Source of the DNA: CAYTGM01 sp964437365
GTDB lineage: Bacteria; Sumerlaeota; Sumerlaeia; SLMS01
Assembly (NCBI GenBank): GCA_964437365.1
Contig: CAYTGM010000003.1
Span: 124,001 to 188,000 of the forward strand
Reading direction: 5' to 3'
DNA length: 64,000 nt
Positions within the stretch are counted from its first letter, which is position 1. The number at the start of each line of letters is the position of its first letter. Shown here piece after piece: positions 33,478 to 42,648 of this stretch. The position numbers and the translations under genes are program-made. The notes under the pieces are model-generated. The model did no database searches, was not told the origin of the DNA, and saw nothing but the letters and a program-made list of their open reading frames with translations.

Positions 33478-35551
33478 CAGAGATTCTCCGTCGTGCAATA
33501 TTGCCCGCTTCATCACTGACAATGAAGGTGATCATCCCTGACTCGAGAGCTTCTTTGTCGAGCTCAAGGTTGAAGGTCTCTTCATTCTCATCGAAGTGGC
33601 CGTCCTCAGGAAAAACGGACTGAAGCTCCTTGAAGCCAACACGCCAAACCGCATGGTCGATTGGGCCAACCGCATCTTTGACTTCGACAACCAGACTCAT
33701 CGAACCATCGGCGTCTTTCGTACCCGGTAGAGCTGTTACCTCAGGCGCTGTATGATCAATAATAAAGACTTCGGATTCAACTTCTGCTTCCATAGCTTCA
33801 CCTGCAGAGTTTCCAAGCCTGTCACTCGCCACGACTTTAAGCCGATAGCGCCCATCAGGTATCGTGACAGTCTCTAGAACATACTTCTCGCCGTCCAGAT
33901 CTTCTTCCATGGAGATCCACCTGTCAGAGGTAGCACTCCTTAAATATATATCATAAGAGAGAGGGTCGGTATTCGGATCGCTGCTCTTCCATGTAACTTC
34001 GAGAGTCGTTGGAGGCGCATCTGTAAAGGACTTCGGACGAGCTGCAGCAGCATTCGGATTTGCTGGCCCTTGCTGACCATTGCTCTTGGGCTCTTTGATT
34101 TCAAGATCCTTAAGCGTAGGGACTTCATTTCTTTCAGTATAATAGACCTTGATGAAATCAACTCCAGGAGATTCATTCCCGTCAGGTTCGAATGTCAGTC
34201 TATACTGGAGGAAGCGGGCTTTGGAACTATTGGTTGGTTGAGGCCCGGTACTCAGTTCCTGTTCATCAGACCAGTCACCCCAGAATTGGTCTGGATCCTT
34301 TGTGTTTCCCGTTCTTGTGGCGATAGTCACCGCTCCACTCTTACCCTGAACGATAGAATTCAGCGTGCCCCATTCGGCAATCCCCTTGGCGTCGAAGACC
34401 TGCGACTCGAAGTATCCCGGCATTCTTTTACTGGGCGAAATTTCATAGATCGCCGCTTCTGACCCAGTACCGGCCAGAATCTTTCCATCAGTGTTTTTGA
34501 GTACAGTGATATACTTGTCCTGGGCCACACCGAGGTGAGTCGTCTCTCCATTGTTTTCAATCCGATAGAGCTTTCCCTTTTCTCCTGCTGCAACAATCAC
34601 AGAGGAATCACCCATCAAAGTAATCGCATGAATCGGAGATTCAGGAGAGGTCCACCATTCTTCCGCAAAACCGTCCTTATAGATACGGGCAAGAAAACTT
34701 GCAGGTCGTGGTTCCTGGTTGCCTCGAGGTGGCTGATTGGCCGGAGATTTTTCCAGAAGCTTCTCGTTGGGCGACCGAACACCGTTTACTGCGGCGACAA
34801 TAGATCCGTCTTCCAACACAGCCGTGGCCCGGACTTCTTCCTGCTCAGGATCGAGGAGAATCCTGAACTCGCCCTCCTGATTCAATCGACCGACATACCC
34901 AGGTCCCTGAGTCGCCAGAATAAGATCTTTGCTTTCCGGATCATACTCTATATCAAGAATATTCTGTACTTCATCGAGAGTAAGAAGAGATTCTGTTGAA
35001 GCATCATCATTCACTTTGACCACCATCGCTTCACTGCCGGTAGCCGCGACCAGAGCGTCCCCCCAATTTTCCATATCCCAGACAATTTTCTGTCCGAGCG
35101 AAGAGACTTTTACTGGTTCTTCACCATTTTCAACTTCGTATAGATCACCACCTGGACTCGCGGCAAAATAGAGTGAGGAAGAGTCTTTCTTGTGAAGAGC
35201 GAAGATCGCTGCCTCTTCAAGTTCAAGAACGCTCTCTGGCTCCTGGTCTTTCTCCATCCGAAAGACTTTCCCTTTATTTCCCGTGCCCAGATAGACCGTG
35301 TCCTTGATCTGGTCAAGGTCCCAGACAATATCTGCATCAACGGTAGAAAGTCTCTTACGATAGTAGGGTGCTTCCACAGTGCCTTTTTGAGTCAGCGTAC
35401 TTGTTGTAATGTCGCCGTTGCTGAAATCTGCAACCTGATCATCTTCAAAGCTTTGTGTTTTTTTTGCTGAAGCGTATCCCGGAATACTGATACACATCCC
35501 AACTGCAAATGCGAAAGCAGCCCCGAGAACCTTATTAGTCATGAGCGTCAT
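33470..35551 (-). CDS. Exported beta-propeller-like protein with fibronectin-type domain
   Basis: 693 residues of unknown function. A signal peptide (VLGAAFAFAVGMCISIPGYASA) precedes propeller-like repeats over about 55-370, seen in DTVYLGTGNKGKVFRM, DALVAATGSEAMVVKV and GKILAGTGSEAAIYEI. Residues about 500-610 form a fibronectin-III-like domain (DPLSYDIYLRSATSDRW, DGRYRLKVVASDRLGNSAG), and a final Ig-like segment ends in AGNIARRRIS. AAAGGGA precedes the ATG. It lies 16 bp after the S55 peptidase gene and overlaps the radical SAM gene, so the three form an operon. Confidence 0.8.
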   Translation of the reverse strand: MTLMTNKVLGAAFAFAVGMCISIPGYASAKKTQSFEDDQVADFSNGDITTSTLTQKGTVEAPYYRKRLSTVDADIVWDLDQIKDTVYLGTGNKGKVFRMEKDQEPESVLELEEAAIFALHKKDSSSLYFAASPGGDLYEVENGEEPVKVSSLGQKIVWDMENWGDALVAATGSEAMVVKVNDDASTESLLTLDEVQNILDIEYDPESKDLILATQGPGYVGRLNQEGEFRILLDPEQEEVRATAVLEDGSIVAAVNGVRSPNEKLLEKSPANQPPRGNQEPRPASFLARIYKDGFAEEWWTSPESPIHAITLMGDSSVIVAAGEKGKLYRIENNGETTHLGVAQDKYITVLKNTDGKILAGTGSEAAIYEISPSKRMPGYFESQVFDAKGIAEWGTLNSIVQGKSGAVTIATRTGNTKDPDQFWGDWSDEQELSTGPQPTNSSKARFLQYRLTFEPDGNESPGVDFIKVYYTERNEVPTLKDLEIKEPKSNGQQGPANPNAAAARPKSFTDAPPTTLEVTWKSSDPNTDPLSYDIYLRSATSDRWISMEEDLDGEKYVLETVTIPDGRYRLKVVASDRLGNSAGEAMEAEVESEVFIIDHTAPEVTALPGTKDADGSMSLVVEVKDAVGPIDHAVWRVGFKELQSVFPEDGHFDENEETFNLELDKEALESGMITFIVSDEAGNIARRRISVE

Positions 35552-35567
35552 CTAGATCCCTTTCAAA

Positions 35568-37505
35568 TCAATATCTGAAGAAAAATGTGTTCATCATTTG
35601 TTGTGGTCGGTCTGATGCTTCTCCAACCGTAATAGACGTCTTACGATTGCCAACAACCATTCGGTCAAACTTCTGTGATTTCTCGTCGAGAATTTGAGCA
35701 TTTGTTTCACTGAACTCGGTACCTTCTCTTGAGCTCGCCTTCATTACTTTTGTGATCGAATCGGGTAGCTGCGCCAGACTCTGTCCTCTGACAACTGTCT
35801 GACTTTCTGGATCGACCAGAAGTAGATAAACCTGATCGTTTGGATGTTGCACAGGTCTTTTCTCCACCAGATCATCAAAGCTGTCTATCTCTCTTAAATC
35901 CGGATTGAGTTGATATTCAAGACTTGTCCGACTATCACCATCCATCAGATGTATCTCATAACGTCCGTCTGGAAGGTCTTTTGGTAGCTTGAGTTCAAGA
36001 GGAATTTCAACAGGCTCTTTTCGCCAAAGCATATATGTTGCTTTTGCCCGGAAGGTATCTCCGGCCTGAAGGTCCGTACGATCAACCTGATACTCGTCCA
36101 GGATCATCATATCCATAACGCTTTCCATCACGACTTTTACATCAATGGTCTTTACGCTAACGGGCTCGAACCGGTTGTTCATGAGCGTCCCCAGGTCCTG
36201 CATCAGCTCAAAACCTGTGAACATACTCACAGATCCTGCACCTGAAGCGTAGGACTGGTGCTTAATCTCTCTGCCATCTTCGAGTGTAATCGTATAGGCA
36301 AAATCAAGTCCCATGGGACCAGAGGAGCGACTCGTTCCGTCCAGCGCCTCTAGAAAGCAGATTAACGAGAGGGTTGGGAGATAATTCCTGTTATTCCACA
36401 ATTGAAAACTAAAGTCTCTCTTACGCCCCAGGTCTTCTGCATCAATAGATATAGACAAAGGAATCATTTTTGATCTTTGATTGAGTGTAGCACCCACAGC
36501 AGGGAGTCGATCTTCCCTGAGAGCTCCCACTTGATGTAGACTATTCCCCAGCTTGAAAGGACGAAGAAGTGAGGGAACAACCGTGATAACCTCGCTGATT
36601 GCGATCGGAGCATCAACAGACCCTAAGCCGAACATGGGATGACCAAACCCAACAAGGCGATCACCGTCCACCCATGTCGCTGTCCCTAACCCTGCCATGC
36701 GAAGATCACCATCGCAAAGAAGGACGCTGAATGCACTTCCATTTTCCGGCATCTTATCCGCATATTTTCCGCTATCCGGATCGGAGCCAGCTGCACCTGT
36801 ACCTGCCATGTAGGGTTGAAAACCTAAAGGCGAGAAAGTTTCCTGAACAAGTTTTTGGACGCGTGTACTGCGGCTACTGACAGCCAGAGGCATAGACAAA
36901 GGCTGGAATGAACCGTAGTCTTCATCTTCGAGCAGCGAATCGAGACCAAACTTTGCCAGCTCTGCTTTGGAGACTCGGATTTCATCTCTATCTTGTGAAA
37001 ATTCCCAGCCCCTTTCGCTCAGAGCTTTCTCAGCTTCCGGCCAATAGCTGATATTGGTAGGAAGTTCTTCTTCTGGCAAGTTCGGCTCTTCTGTAATGAG
37101 TGGCTGGACAGTCTTCATGCTTGTGACCGGCGTCACGCCGCATATACCGCGGACAGAGAAGCCCCAGCCGTAAGCAAGTGCTCCGATCATTTTGTCATCC
37201 ACAAAGATAGGGCTCCCACTCATGCCCGCGACAACACCGTGTCCTTCGATGATGGGGTGCTTGGCCTCGACAATGATCATATCACCATCGGCGAAGGCGT
37301 TTTTCATGACGCCTTTCACTTCAATATCGAATCTTTCTGTCTCAACTCCGGAGAATACGGTCAGACCGTAGCCTTTCATACCGGGCTCAAGCTCAGAGGG
37401 CTTCAAGATCTCAAAGGGAAGTTCGAACTCTTCCTCTGCTGCTGAAATTTGCCCTCTTGTGGTTGAAAAGAGTACCACCAGCAGAGCAAGAATAAATCTG
37501 ATCAT
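35568..37505 (-). CDS. Exported SpoIVB-like S55-family serine peptidase
   Basis: 645 residues. A signal peptide (MIRFILALLVVLFSTTRGQ) precedes the S55 region. The nucleophile motif is GMSGSPIFVDDKMIGALAYG (serine about residue 98), preceded by EGHGVVA, and the second family block is VGFGHPMFGLGSVDAPIAI (about 287). SpoIVB is known from sporulation, but no sporulation genes lie here and similar S55 proteins occur in many non-sporulating phyla. The C-terminal ~250 residues are beta-rich and unassigned. The start at 37505 gives a proper signal peptide (AGGA 11 bases upstream); an ATG at 37547 adds a hydrophilic leader. It is first in an operon and divergent from miaA. Confidence 0.87.
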   Translation of the reverse strand: MIRFILALLVVLFSTTRGQISAAEEEFELPFEILKPSELEPGMKGYGLTVFSGVETERFDIEVKGVMKNAFADGDMIIVEAKHPIIEGHGVVAGMSGSPIFVDDKMIGALAYGWGFSVRGICGVTPVTSMKTVQPLITEEPNLPEEELPTNISYWPEAEKALSERGWEFSQDRDEIRVSKAELAKFGLDSLLEDEDYGSFQPLSMPLAVSSRSTRVQKLVQETFSPLGFQPYMAGTGAAGSDPDSGKYADKMPENGSAFSVLLCDGDLRMAGLGTATWVDGDRLVGFGHPMFGLGSVDAPIAISEVITVVPSLLRPFKLGNSLHQVGALREDRLPAVGATLNQRSKMIPLSISIDAEDLGRKRDFSFQLWNNRNYLPTLSLICFLEALDGTSRSSGPMGLDFAYTITLEDGREIKHQSYASGAGSVSMFTGFELMQDLGTLMNNRFEPVSVKTIDVKVVMESVMDMMILDEYQVDRTDLQAGDTFRAKATYMLWRKEPVEIPLELKLPKDLPDGRYEIHLMDGDSRTSLEYQLNPDLREIDSFDDLVEKRPVQHPNDQVYLLLVDPESQTVVRGQSLAQLPDSITKVMKASSREGTEFSETNAQILDEKSQKFDRMVVGNRKTSITVGEASDRPQQMMNTFFFRY

Positions 37506-37564
37506 ATTCGCTTTCGTCCTGCTATTTTCTGAATCGTTCAAATACAAAGGTTTACTCCGAGTGA

Positions 37565-38551
37565 ATGAATCCTCTCCAATTTCCGCAAGAACCTAAGGGA
37601 GCAGAGTTCGTGCTGCAAGCGGATGATCGAAGAAACAGCTATTTTGTGGGCATTATCGCCGGTCCAACGGCCAGTGGTAAGAGCGATTTGGCCATTGAAA
37701 TTGCCCAAAAACATGACCTCGCAATCATTTCAGGGGATAGTATGCAGGTTTATAAAGGAATGGAAATCGGCACGGGCGCTGTCACACGAGAGGAAATGAG
37801 AGGCGTTGCCCACGGCCTGATCGGTGAAATTGACCCCACGGAACATTACCAAGCCTCCTCATTTATTGAATCCGCCAGGGAGGTGGCAGAGCGATTCTAC
37901 AAGGAAAAAGGCAAACGATCACTCATTGCAGGGGGCACCGGGATGTGGATCCAATCACTGCGGGAAGGTCTCTTTGATGGTCCGGGAAAAAGCGAAGAGC
38001 TGAGAGCTAATTTACGTCATCGGATCGAAAAGGAAGGGCTCGGTGAAATCTGGAAAGAGCTTCAAGAAGTCGATCCAGAGATAACTAAACAGATTTCTGA
38101 GAACGATCCTGTCAGGATTATGCGCGCCCTGGAGGTTTTTGAGCTGACCGGCAAACCGCTTAGTGAATGGTATCGCGAAGATCAGGTACGACGCAATCAG
38201 CTGAAGAACCTTCTCCCTCTGGCGGTCATCACCTGGCCCAGAAAGCAACTGTATCAACGCATCAATCAGCGGGTTATCCGGATGATCGAGGCCGGGTGGC
38301 TTGAGGAAGCCAAGTATCTATACAGCTTAAACCTGCCTGACTACTCCCCCGCTAAAAAGGCTCTGGGATACCGACATCTGTTTCGCGTCCTCGAGGAAGA
38401 AATCACGCTGGAAGATGCCGTTGAGATTATTCAGAAGGAGACTCGACATTTTGCCAAACGTCAACTTACCTGGTTTAAAAAACAGCGAGAAGTTGTCTGG
38501 ATTGAACCACCAGAAGTGAGCAAGGTGGAGAAAGCGCTGGGTCTTGCTTGA
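37565..38551 (+). CDS. miaA: tRNA dimethylallyltransferase
   Basis: Transfers dimethylallyl to adenosine-37 of tRNAs reading UNN codons. 328 residues with an N-terminal extension of about 25. The P-loop is GPTASGKSDLAIE (about residues 33-40), followed by the substrate motif SGDSMQVYKGMEIGTG and the GGTGMWIQSLREGLFDGP stretch. Also seen are LEVFELTGKPLSEW and KKALGYRHL near the C-terminal end, then KRQLTWFKKQ. All family blocks are present. It starts 59 bp from the divergent S55 peptidase gene. Confidence 0.95.
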   Translation: MNPLQFPQEPKGAEFVLQADDRRNSYFVGIIAGPTASGKSDLAIEIAQKHDLAIISGDSMQVYKGMEIGTGAVTREEMRGVAHGLIGEIDPTEHYQASSFIESAREVAERFYKEKGKRSLIAGGTGMWIQSLREGLFDGPGKSEELRANLRHRIEKEGLGEIWKELQEVDPEITKQISENDPVRIMRALEVFELTGKPLSEWYREDQVRRNQLKNLLPLAVITWPRKQLYQRINQRVIRMIEAGWLEEAKYLYSLNLPDYSPAKKALGYRHLFRVLEEEITLEDAVEIIQKETRHFAKRQLTWFKKQREVVWIEPPEVSKVEKALGLA

Positions 38552-38600
38552 AGATAAATATCAGGCAGAGTCAGTGGAGTATCAAAACCGATCACAACAC

Positions 38601-40655
38601 TTACATTCGCGAACTATCGATTCGTCGATAAACAGAAAGCTTCAGGGTATAGTAGGGAAAGCGTCGAAACTTGAGTTCCGCTTCAACAGGCTCACTCTCA
38701 GCCCACCCTTCAATTCCAGAGAACAAAGCTGTCAATTCATCTGACCATTCTTCTGTATCGACAAGAGCGATCTCGTAGCGTCGTCCACTGTCCTTTTGCT
38801 CCTCTGTCACTTTGATATGGTCGACAGGCAATTCAGGAAAAGCAAAGTATATATAGCGAACAAGTTCTGGGTTCCTTGTCAGGACAAAGAATGTACCTGT
38901 GACCTCCTGCTCATCTCGATAATCCTGGAGTGCCTTTATCAGCTGACGCTTCCCTACAAGGGGGGATAAAACATCCCACTCTGCCATCGACCCATCACGC
39001 TCTGGATCAAGACTCTTCATATACGATTCCCAGGTTGATCTCTCATGGGTCACAGGGATAACGGCGAAGCAGGCGATGGCAAGGATTGTAACGCTAGCGG
39101 CTTGCAATTTTCTGGAGATTCTGCCAGAAAAACGCTTCTGAATATCTTTCAAGACCGTTGGCGCAAGCACCACAGGGATGTGAAAGAGCAGCAGCGAGAG
39201 CAGTGCAAACACACCCCACTTCACAGGTACGAGTCCAACGACAAGAGCTGTGACAGCGAAGAGGATCATCGAGCTGGTGATGGTGATCGATAGACGCAGG
39301 TTTTTCAGACGCAAGTCAGCGTCTTCTGGACGCAGGCAGATAACCCGCCAGACAATGAGGAAGATGATCAGCGGATGATAGAGCAGAAACATTCTGTAAT
39401 CATACCACTCGGCTCCGAAGATATACCCCATGAAAGGGACAAGGAAGCTGATCGCATAGGGCGACAGGTCCATCACTTTTAATGTCATTTCAGAATGGAC
39501 CTGATCAACCACTCGCTTCATCCTTCGAGTGACACGAAAATAAACAAGGGCCGGCAGAAAGAACAATGGTGCGAGAATTATCTGGGGCAGACTCTTGAGA
39601 AAGAGAGAGCGATAGTTTTCTCTTTCCTCATCAACCTCTCCCTCGAAATCAGCATAGAGAAGAATGAGTCCACACAGACCAAAGATAACCGCGTTCAGAG
39701 ACATCGAAATCTTTAAGAAGAAGGGCATGATTACAAGTGAAGCAGTACAGAAAAATGCAAGGCTTTCACTCTTCGTTTTTCTTTCCATAAGTCGGTATAG
39801 AATAATCAGAAGAAAGAGAGAGCAAAGATTTCCCGGGAGTCTATACAAGAAGAGTGACTCAACCCCTGCCTGATGACTCAATTTTGCGAAGAGCGTCAGA
39901 AACGGACTTGTTATGAAACCTAGTGATGTTATATAAGTCGCTTCGAATGGAGCTAACCCGTAGTCCTCCCGAATCATAACCGATGATCGATATACAAAAA
40001 GAAGGATAAGAAGAAGAACTCCGAGACCTCTGTAGGAAAAGGTTGTCTTCCCTTCCTTTGAAAACGAGAGAGCAGGAAGCCGATCATTGCAGTAAAGCAC
40101 GGTTGAAGCGCAGCCCGCCCCAATGGATGCTCCGAAGAAGGTGTCCAACGGAAAATGCACCCCAACGTAGATACGGGAGAGAGCGACTGAAAAAGCGATC
40201 AAAGCAATTGGGATCGCGATGTATAGCTTTCGCCAAAAGAACCAGCAAAGAATCGTCGCCGCTGCAAAGCTGTTGGCCGAGTGGTTTGACGGAAAACTGG
40301 GCGAACGTGAATTTCCTCCCCCGGCCGGAAGGTTCACATTCTCCAGAACCCAGTAGGGACGGAGCCGATCAAAGGTCAGTTTGAAATCCTGACCGATCAA
40401 GTCGGCAAGACCAACGCTGATACCAAGAAGGACGATGGCCCAGGCAAAACGCTTCCCTCCGAAGATCATGGCCGCAATCGCAGCCACCATTAGAGGAATC
40501 TGAAACAGACCGAAATCCGTGATCGTAGAGAAATACCAATCCAGAGCGGGATGGCTGATCGAATCATTAATAAGCCGAAAAAGCGAGTAATCAAGCTGGA
40601 TAAGCCAGCCAATGGGACCCTCGGGGCTGAAGAGCGAATTTACGGGTTCTGTCAT
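38601..40655 (-). CDS. PAP2 phosphatase fused to a GT-C-like (ArnT/PMT-type) membrane domain
   Basis: 684 residues with many membrane helices. Residues about 20-200 are a PAP2 lipid phosphatase with the three signatures: KLTFDRLRP (about 92), PSFPSNHSANS (about 120) and SRIYVGVHFPLD (about 158). The rest resembles ArnT/PMT-type polyprenyl-phosphate glycosyltransferases: FEATYITSLGFITSPFLTLF recalls the catalytic loop, YRLPGNLCSLFLLIILYRL the following helix, and the C-terminal ~110 residues are soluble, as in ArnT. The GT-C assignment is weaker than PAP2. One chain could handle a lipid carrier and a sugar. It is converged on by miaA. Confidence 0.78.
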   Translation of the reverse strand: MTEPVNSLFSPEGPIGWLIQLDYSLFRLINDSISHPALDWYFSTITDFGLFQIPLMVAAIAAMIFGGKRFAWAIVLLGISVGLADLIGQDFKLTFDRLRPYWVLENVNLPAGGGNSRSPSFPSNHSANSFAAATILCWFFWRKLYIAIPIALIAFSVALSRIYVGVHFPLDTFFGASIGAGCASTVLYCNDRLPALSFSKEGKTTFSYRGLGVLLLILLFVYRSSVMIREDYGLAPFEATYITSLGFITSPFLTLFAKLSHQAGVESLFLYRLPGNLCSLFLLIILYRLMERKTKSESLAFFCTASLVIMPFFLKISMSLNAVIFGLCGLILLYADFEGEVDEERENYRSLFLKSLPQIILAPLFFLPALVYFRVTRRMKRVVDQVHSEMTLKVMDLSPYAISFLVPFMGYIFGAEWYDYRMFLLYHPLIIFLIVWRVICLRPEDADLRLKNLRLSITITSSMILFAVTALVVGLVPVKWGVFALLSLLLFHIPVVLAPTVLKDIQKRFSGRISRKLQAASVTILAIACFAVIPVTHERSTWESYMKSLDPERDGSMAEWDVLSPLVGKRQLIKALQDYRDEQEVTGTFFVLTRNPELVRYIYFAFPELPVDHIKVTEEQKDSGRRYEIALVDTEEWSDELTALFSGIEGWAESEPVEAELKFRRFPYYTLKLSVYRRIDSSRM

Positions 40656-41055
40656 TCGGGCGGAGGGCCTGCTCTAACTCTAGGATGGAATACGCTCAGC
40701 GCACCGTCGCTTCGCGTTGATAGGCTCAATACACCAAGCGGCTGAGAATCAACCAAATACTCGAGAAGGTCGTGGGATGAAACCAAATTGTTCCGTCTTG
40801 AAACAGGTCAAGTCTTGATAGCCACATGTACCAAGCAAAATGCGCCTTCAGGCGAGCCTGATACCTTGGTGCGATCTGAAGCGTTCAACAGATCGGCACC
40901 TGATCTGACAGTTTTCTGTCGCTAAACCATCAATCCAGTCATCAAGGCTGAATCAACTTCTCAAGGACAATTGAAGAAGGGGAGTATATACAACTTCTCC
41001 CGCGACCTTAATGACCGCGGGAGATCTTAATTGGATGAACGATGGTAAGAATAGA
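40656..41055. other. 400-bp gap with several hairpins
   Basis: No gene is supported. GGTGCGATCTG (40868-40878) pairs with CAGATCGGCACC (40889-40900) with one bulge, and next to it GACAG-TTTT-CTGTC (40907-40920) is a perfect small hairpin. A third stem, TCTCCCGCG (40996-41004) with CGCGGGAGA (41016-41024), lies 31 bp past the stop of the minus-strand gene and is probably its transcript end, though no T run follows it. Confidence 0.5.
40996..41024 (-). terminator. Stem-loop after the exported propeller-like gene
   Basis: A 9-bp perfect stem (40996-41004 with 41016-41024) and 11-base loop lie just past the stop at 41056. The absence of a T run makes intrinsic termination uncertain. Confidence 0.4.
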
Positions 41056-42129
41056 TTAGTCGAACATGTTCCAGTCGCTCACGTCTGTTGTGCTTGGAAA
41101 GTCAATGCGATAAATTCCTGCATTGTTCGCATCAGCAACGATCAAAGAAATTGCAGGGTCCAGATTGTTCTCATCATAAACAACAACCCCTGATCCAGCA
41201 TTGAACTCAACTGCCGTTACGCCGAGCGCTGCTTCGATGTCTGCAAATGTTACAGAGTAGCTGGTCGATCCATCCCAGATAACAAGTCCATTTGAGTCAG
41301 TGGCAATGATGTCGTCGCCCGGTGTGAATACGAGATTGTACCAATCTGTGTTAAGGTCCAGAGAAGTCCACGGGGCAGGAGTCACATCTGTAACGATCGG
41401 TGTTGAGGTAATGTTCTCGATTCGAACGATCTGGCCGTTACCAGTATCCAAAACATGAGGCTCGAATGCAGCGTTTACAGCGATCGCTTCAATTTCAACG
41501 TTTGCCTCGGTCCCAGGCATGTCTGCTGCCGTTACAGCGGCACTTGTTGAAGGTCCTGTCATGTCGACAAGAGTCACCTGCTCAACAGAGCCAAAGTCGT
41601 CATCCGTTGCAACGGCGTAAGTTGTTGTGTTGAGCTGTACGATACCACGCCATTGAGTAAGGTTTGCATCTGCACTGATAATCTCATCAGTGACGCCAGT
41701 CGTGACGTTAACAGAGTGCATCTCATTGTCTGAGAAGCTTCCGCTGTCGCGATCATCGCCGAAGTAGATCACTCCGTTGAATGAATCAAAATAGACACCC
41801 TGCTGAAAAGCGATGTCTGTGTCTCCGTCAACATTGCTGTCTTCGAAGTCGTTTGCACCAACGAGAGTGAGGTTATTGCTGGTAAGATCAATACTGACAA
41901 GAACTTCATTAAAGCCACTGGTAGCCAGGATTGCATAAGCAGTATCGTTTGCAGAGTCTACAGCGATTTGGGCGAAGTCTTCGGAATCTGCATCGCTGAA
42001 AACCGTCGACCCAGTTGCTGTGTTCAATGCTGCGTTGTCAGCAATCAGGGAGAAGCTCGGAGAGCTGTAATCCTGAGAATATGCTGGAACAACGAGAGCG
42101 GTTGCTGCCAAAAGAAAAAGTTTTTTCAT
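41056..42129 (-). CDS. Exported protein, possibly beta-propeller
   Basis: 357 residues; I do not recognise a family. A signal peptide (MKKLFLLAATALVVPAYSQ) leads to an acidic, beta-rich protein with loosely repeated blocks such as NDTAYAILATSGFNEVLVSI, FNGVIYFGDDRDSG, TTYAVATDDDFGSVEQV and PAISLIVADANNAGIYRI, compatible with a propeller of five to six blades. It ends in DVSDWNMFD, with no membrane anchor. GAGG lies nine bases before the ATG. It stands alone with its own downstream stem-loop, so it is probably a single-gene transcript. Confidence 0.78.
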   Translation of the reverse strand: MKKLFLLAATALVVPAYSQDYSSPSFSLIADNAALNTATGSTVFSDADSEDFAQIAVDSANDTAYAILATSGFNEVLVSIDLTSNNLTLVGANDFEDSNVDGDTDIAFQQGVYFDSFNGVIYFGDDRDSGSFSDNEMHSVNVTTGVTDEIISADANLTQWRGIVQLNTTTYAVATDDDFGSVEQVTLVDMTGPSTSAAVTAADMPGTEANVEIEAIAVNAAFEPHVLDTGNGQIVRIENITSTPIVTDVTPAPWTSLDLNTDWYNLVFTPGDDIIATDSNGLVIWDGSTSYSVTFADIEAALGVTAVEFNAGSGVVVYDENNLDPAISLIVADANNAGIYRIDFPSTTDVSDWNMFD

Positions 42130-42648
42130 AGGGTAAATCCTCGTTTTTTGAGAGAGTGTTTTTGCACCATTCAGGTGAACATTCCACCAAGAGCAATGCT
42201 GGCGCTCCAGTCAAGAGGCTTAGGGATCTGCCAAACAATTGTCATAAACATCAGGGTCTCAACGACCACAAGTTCGCTGCTTTTAACAGGATTATAGAGA
42301 AAGAAAAGCATTTATAGGGATTTGAGTTTATATTCGTTTACTACTTTCCTGCGATTTTTTCACCTCGAAACAATACTTGTGATAGGGACTCAAAGTTTAT
42401 CCCGGAGCATCGTCGAACTTTGCGACTGGTTTAGGAGATGCACAGGCTCGTGAGCGGCATGATCACGTGTGAGTCTTTCCAAATACTGCTTCCAAACTTT
42501 TGCCCCTGAGTCAGCATTTGTCTATATACATTTTCATTAGTAAAGTTATCATAACCCTTCCCGAAGGAGGCACAAAAGCTAATATACGCCCGATGAAATG
42601 AATCACCGGGCGTACGTGAGAGAGAAGGAAGGAGATGAAAAAGGTAAT
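42130..42648. other. 519-bp gap between two exported-protein genes
   Basis: No gene is supported. On the minus strand TATAAT (complement of 42291-42296) lies about 160 bp before the propeller-like gene, but without a good -35 box. The stem-loop of the next gene lies at 42585-42614. The rest shows nothing clear. Confidence 0.4.
42585..42614 (-). terminator. Stem-loop after the cyanophycinase-like gene
   Basis: TACGCCCG (42585-42592) pairs with CGGGCGTA (42607-42614) over a 14-base loop, 34 bp past the stop codon. On the minus strand it is followed by TATTAGCTTTT, a broken T run. Confidence 0.55.

Noticed and set aside
35568..37505. Evidence for sporulation from a SpoIVB-like peptidase
   Set aside because: S55 domains occur widely in non-sporulating bacteria and no other spore gene is in the window.
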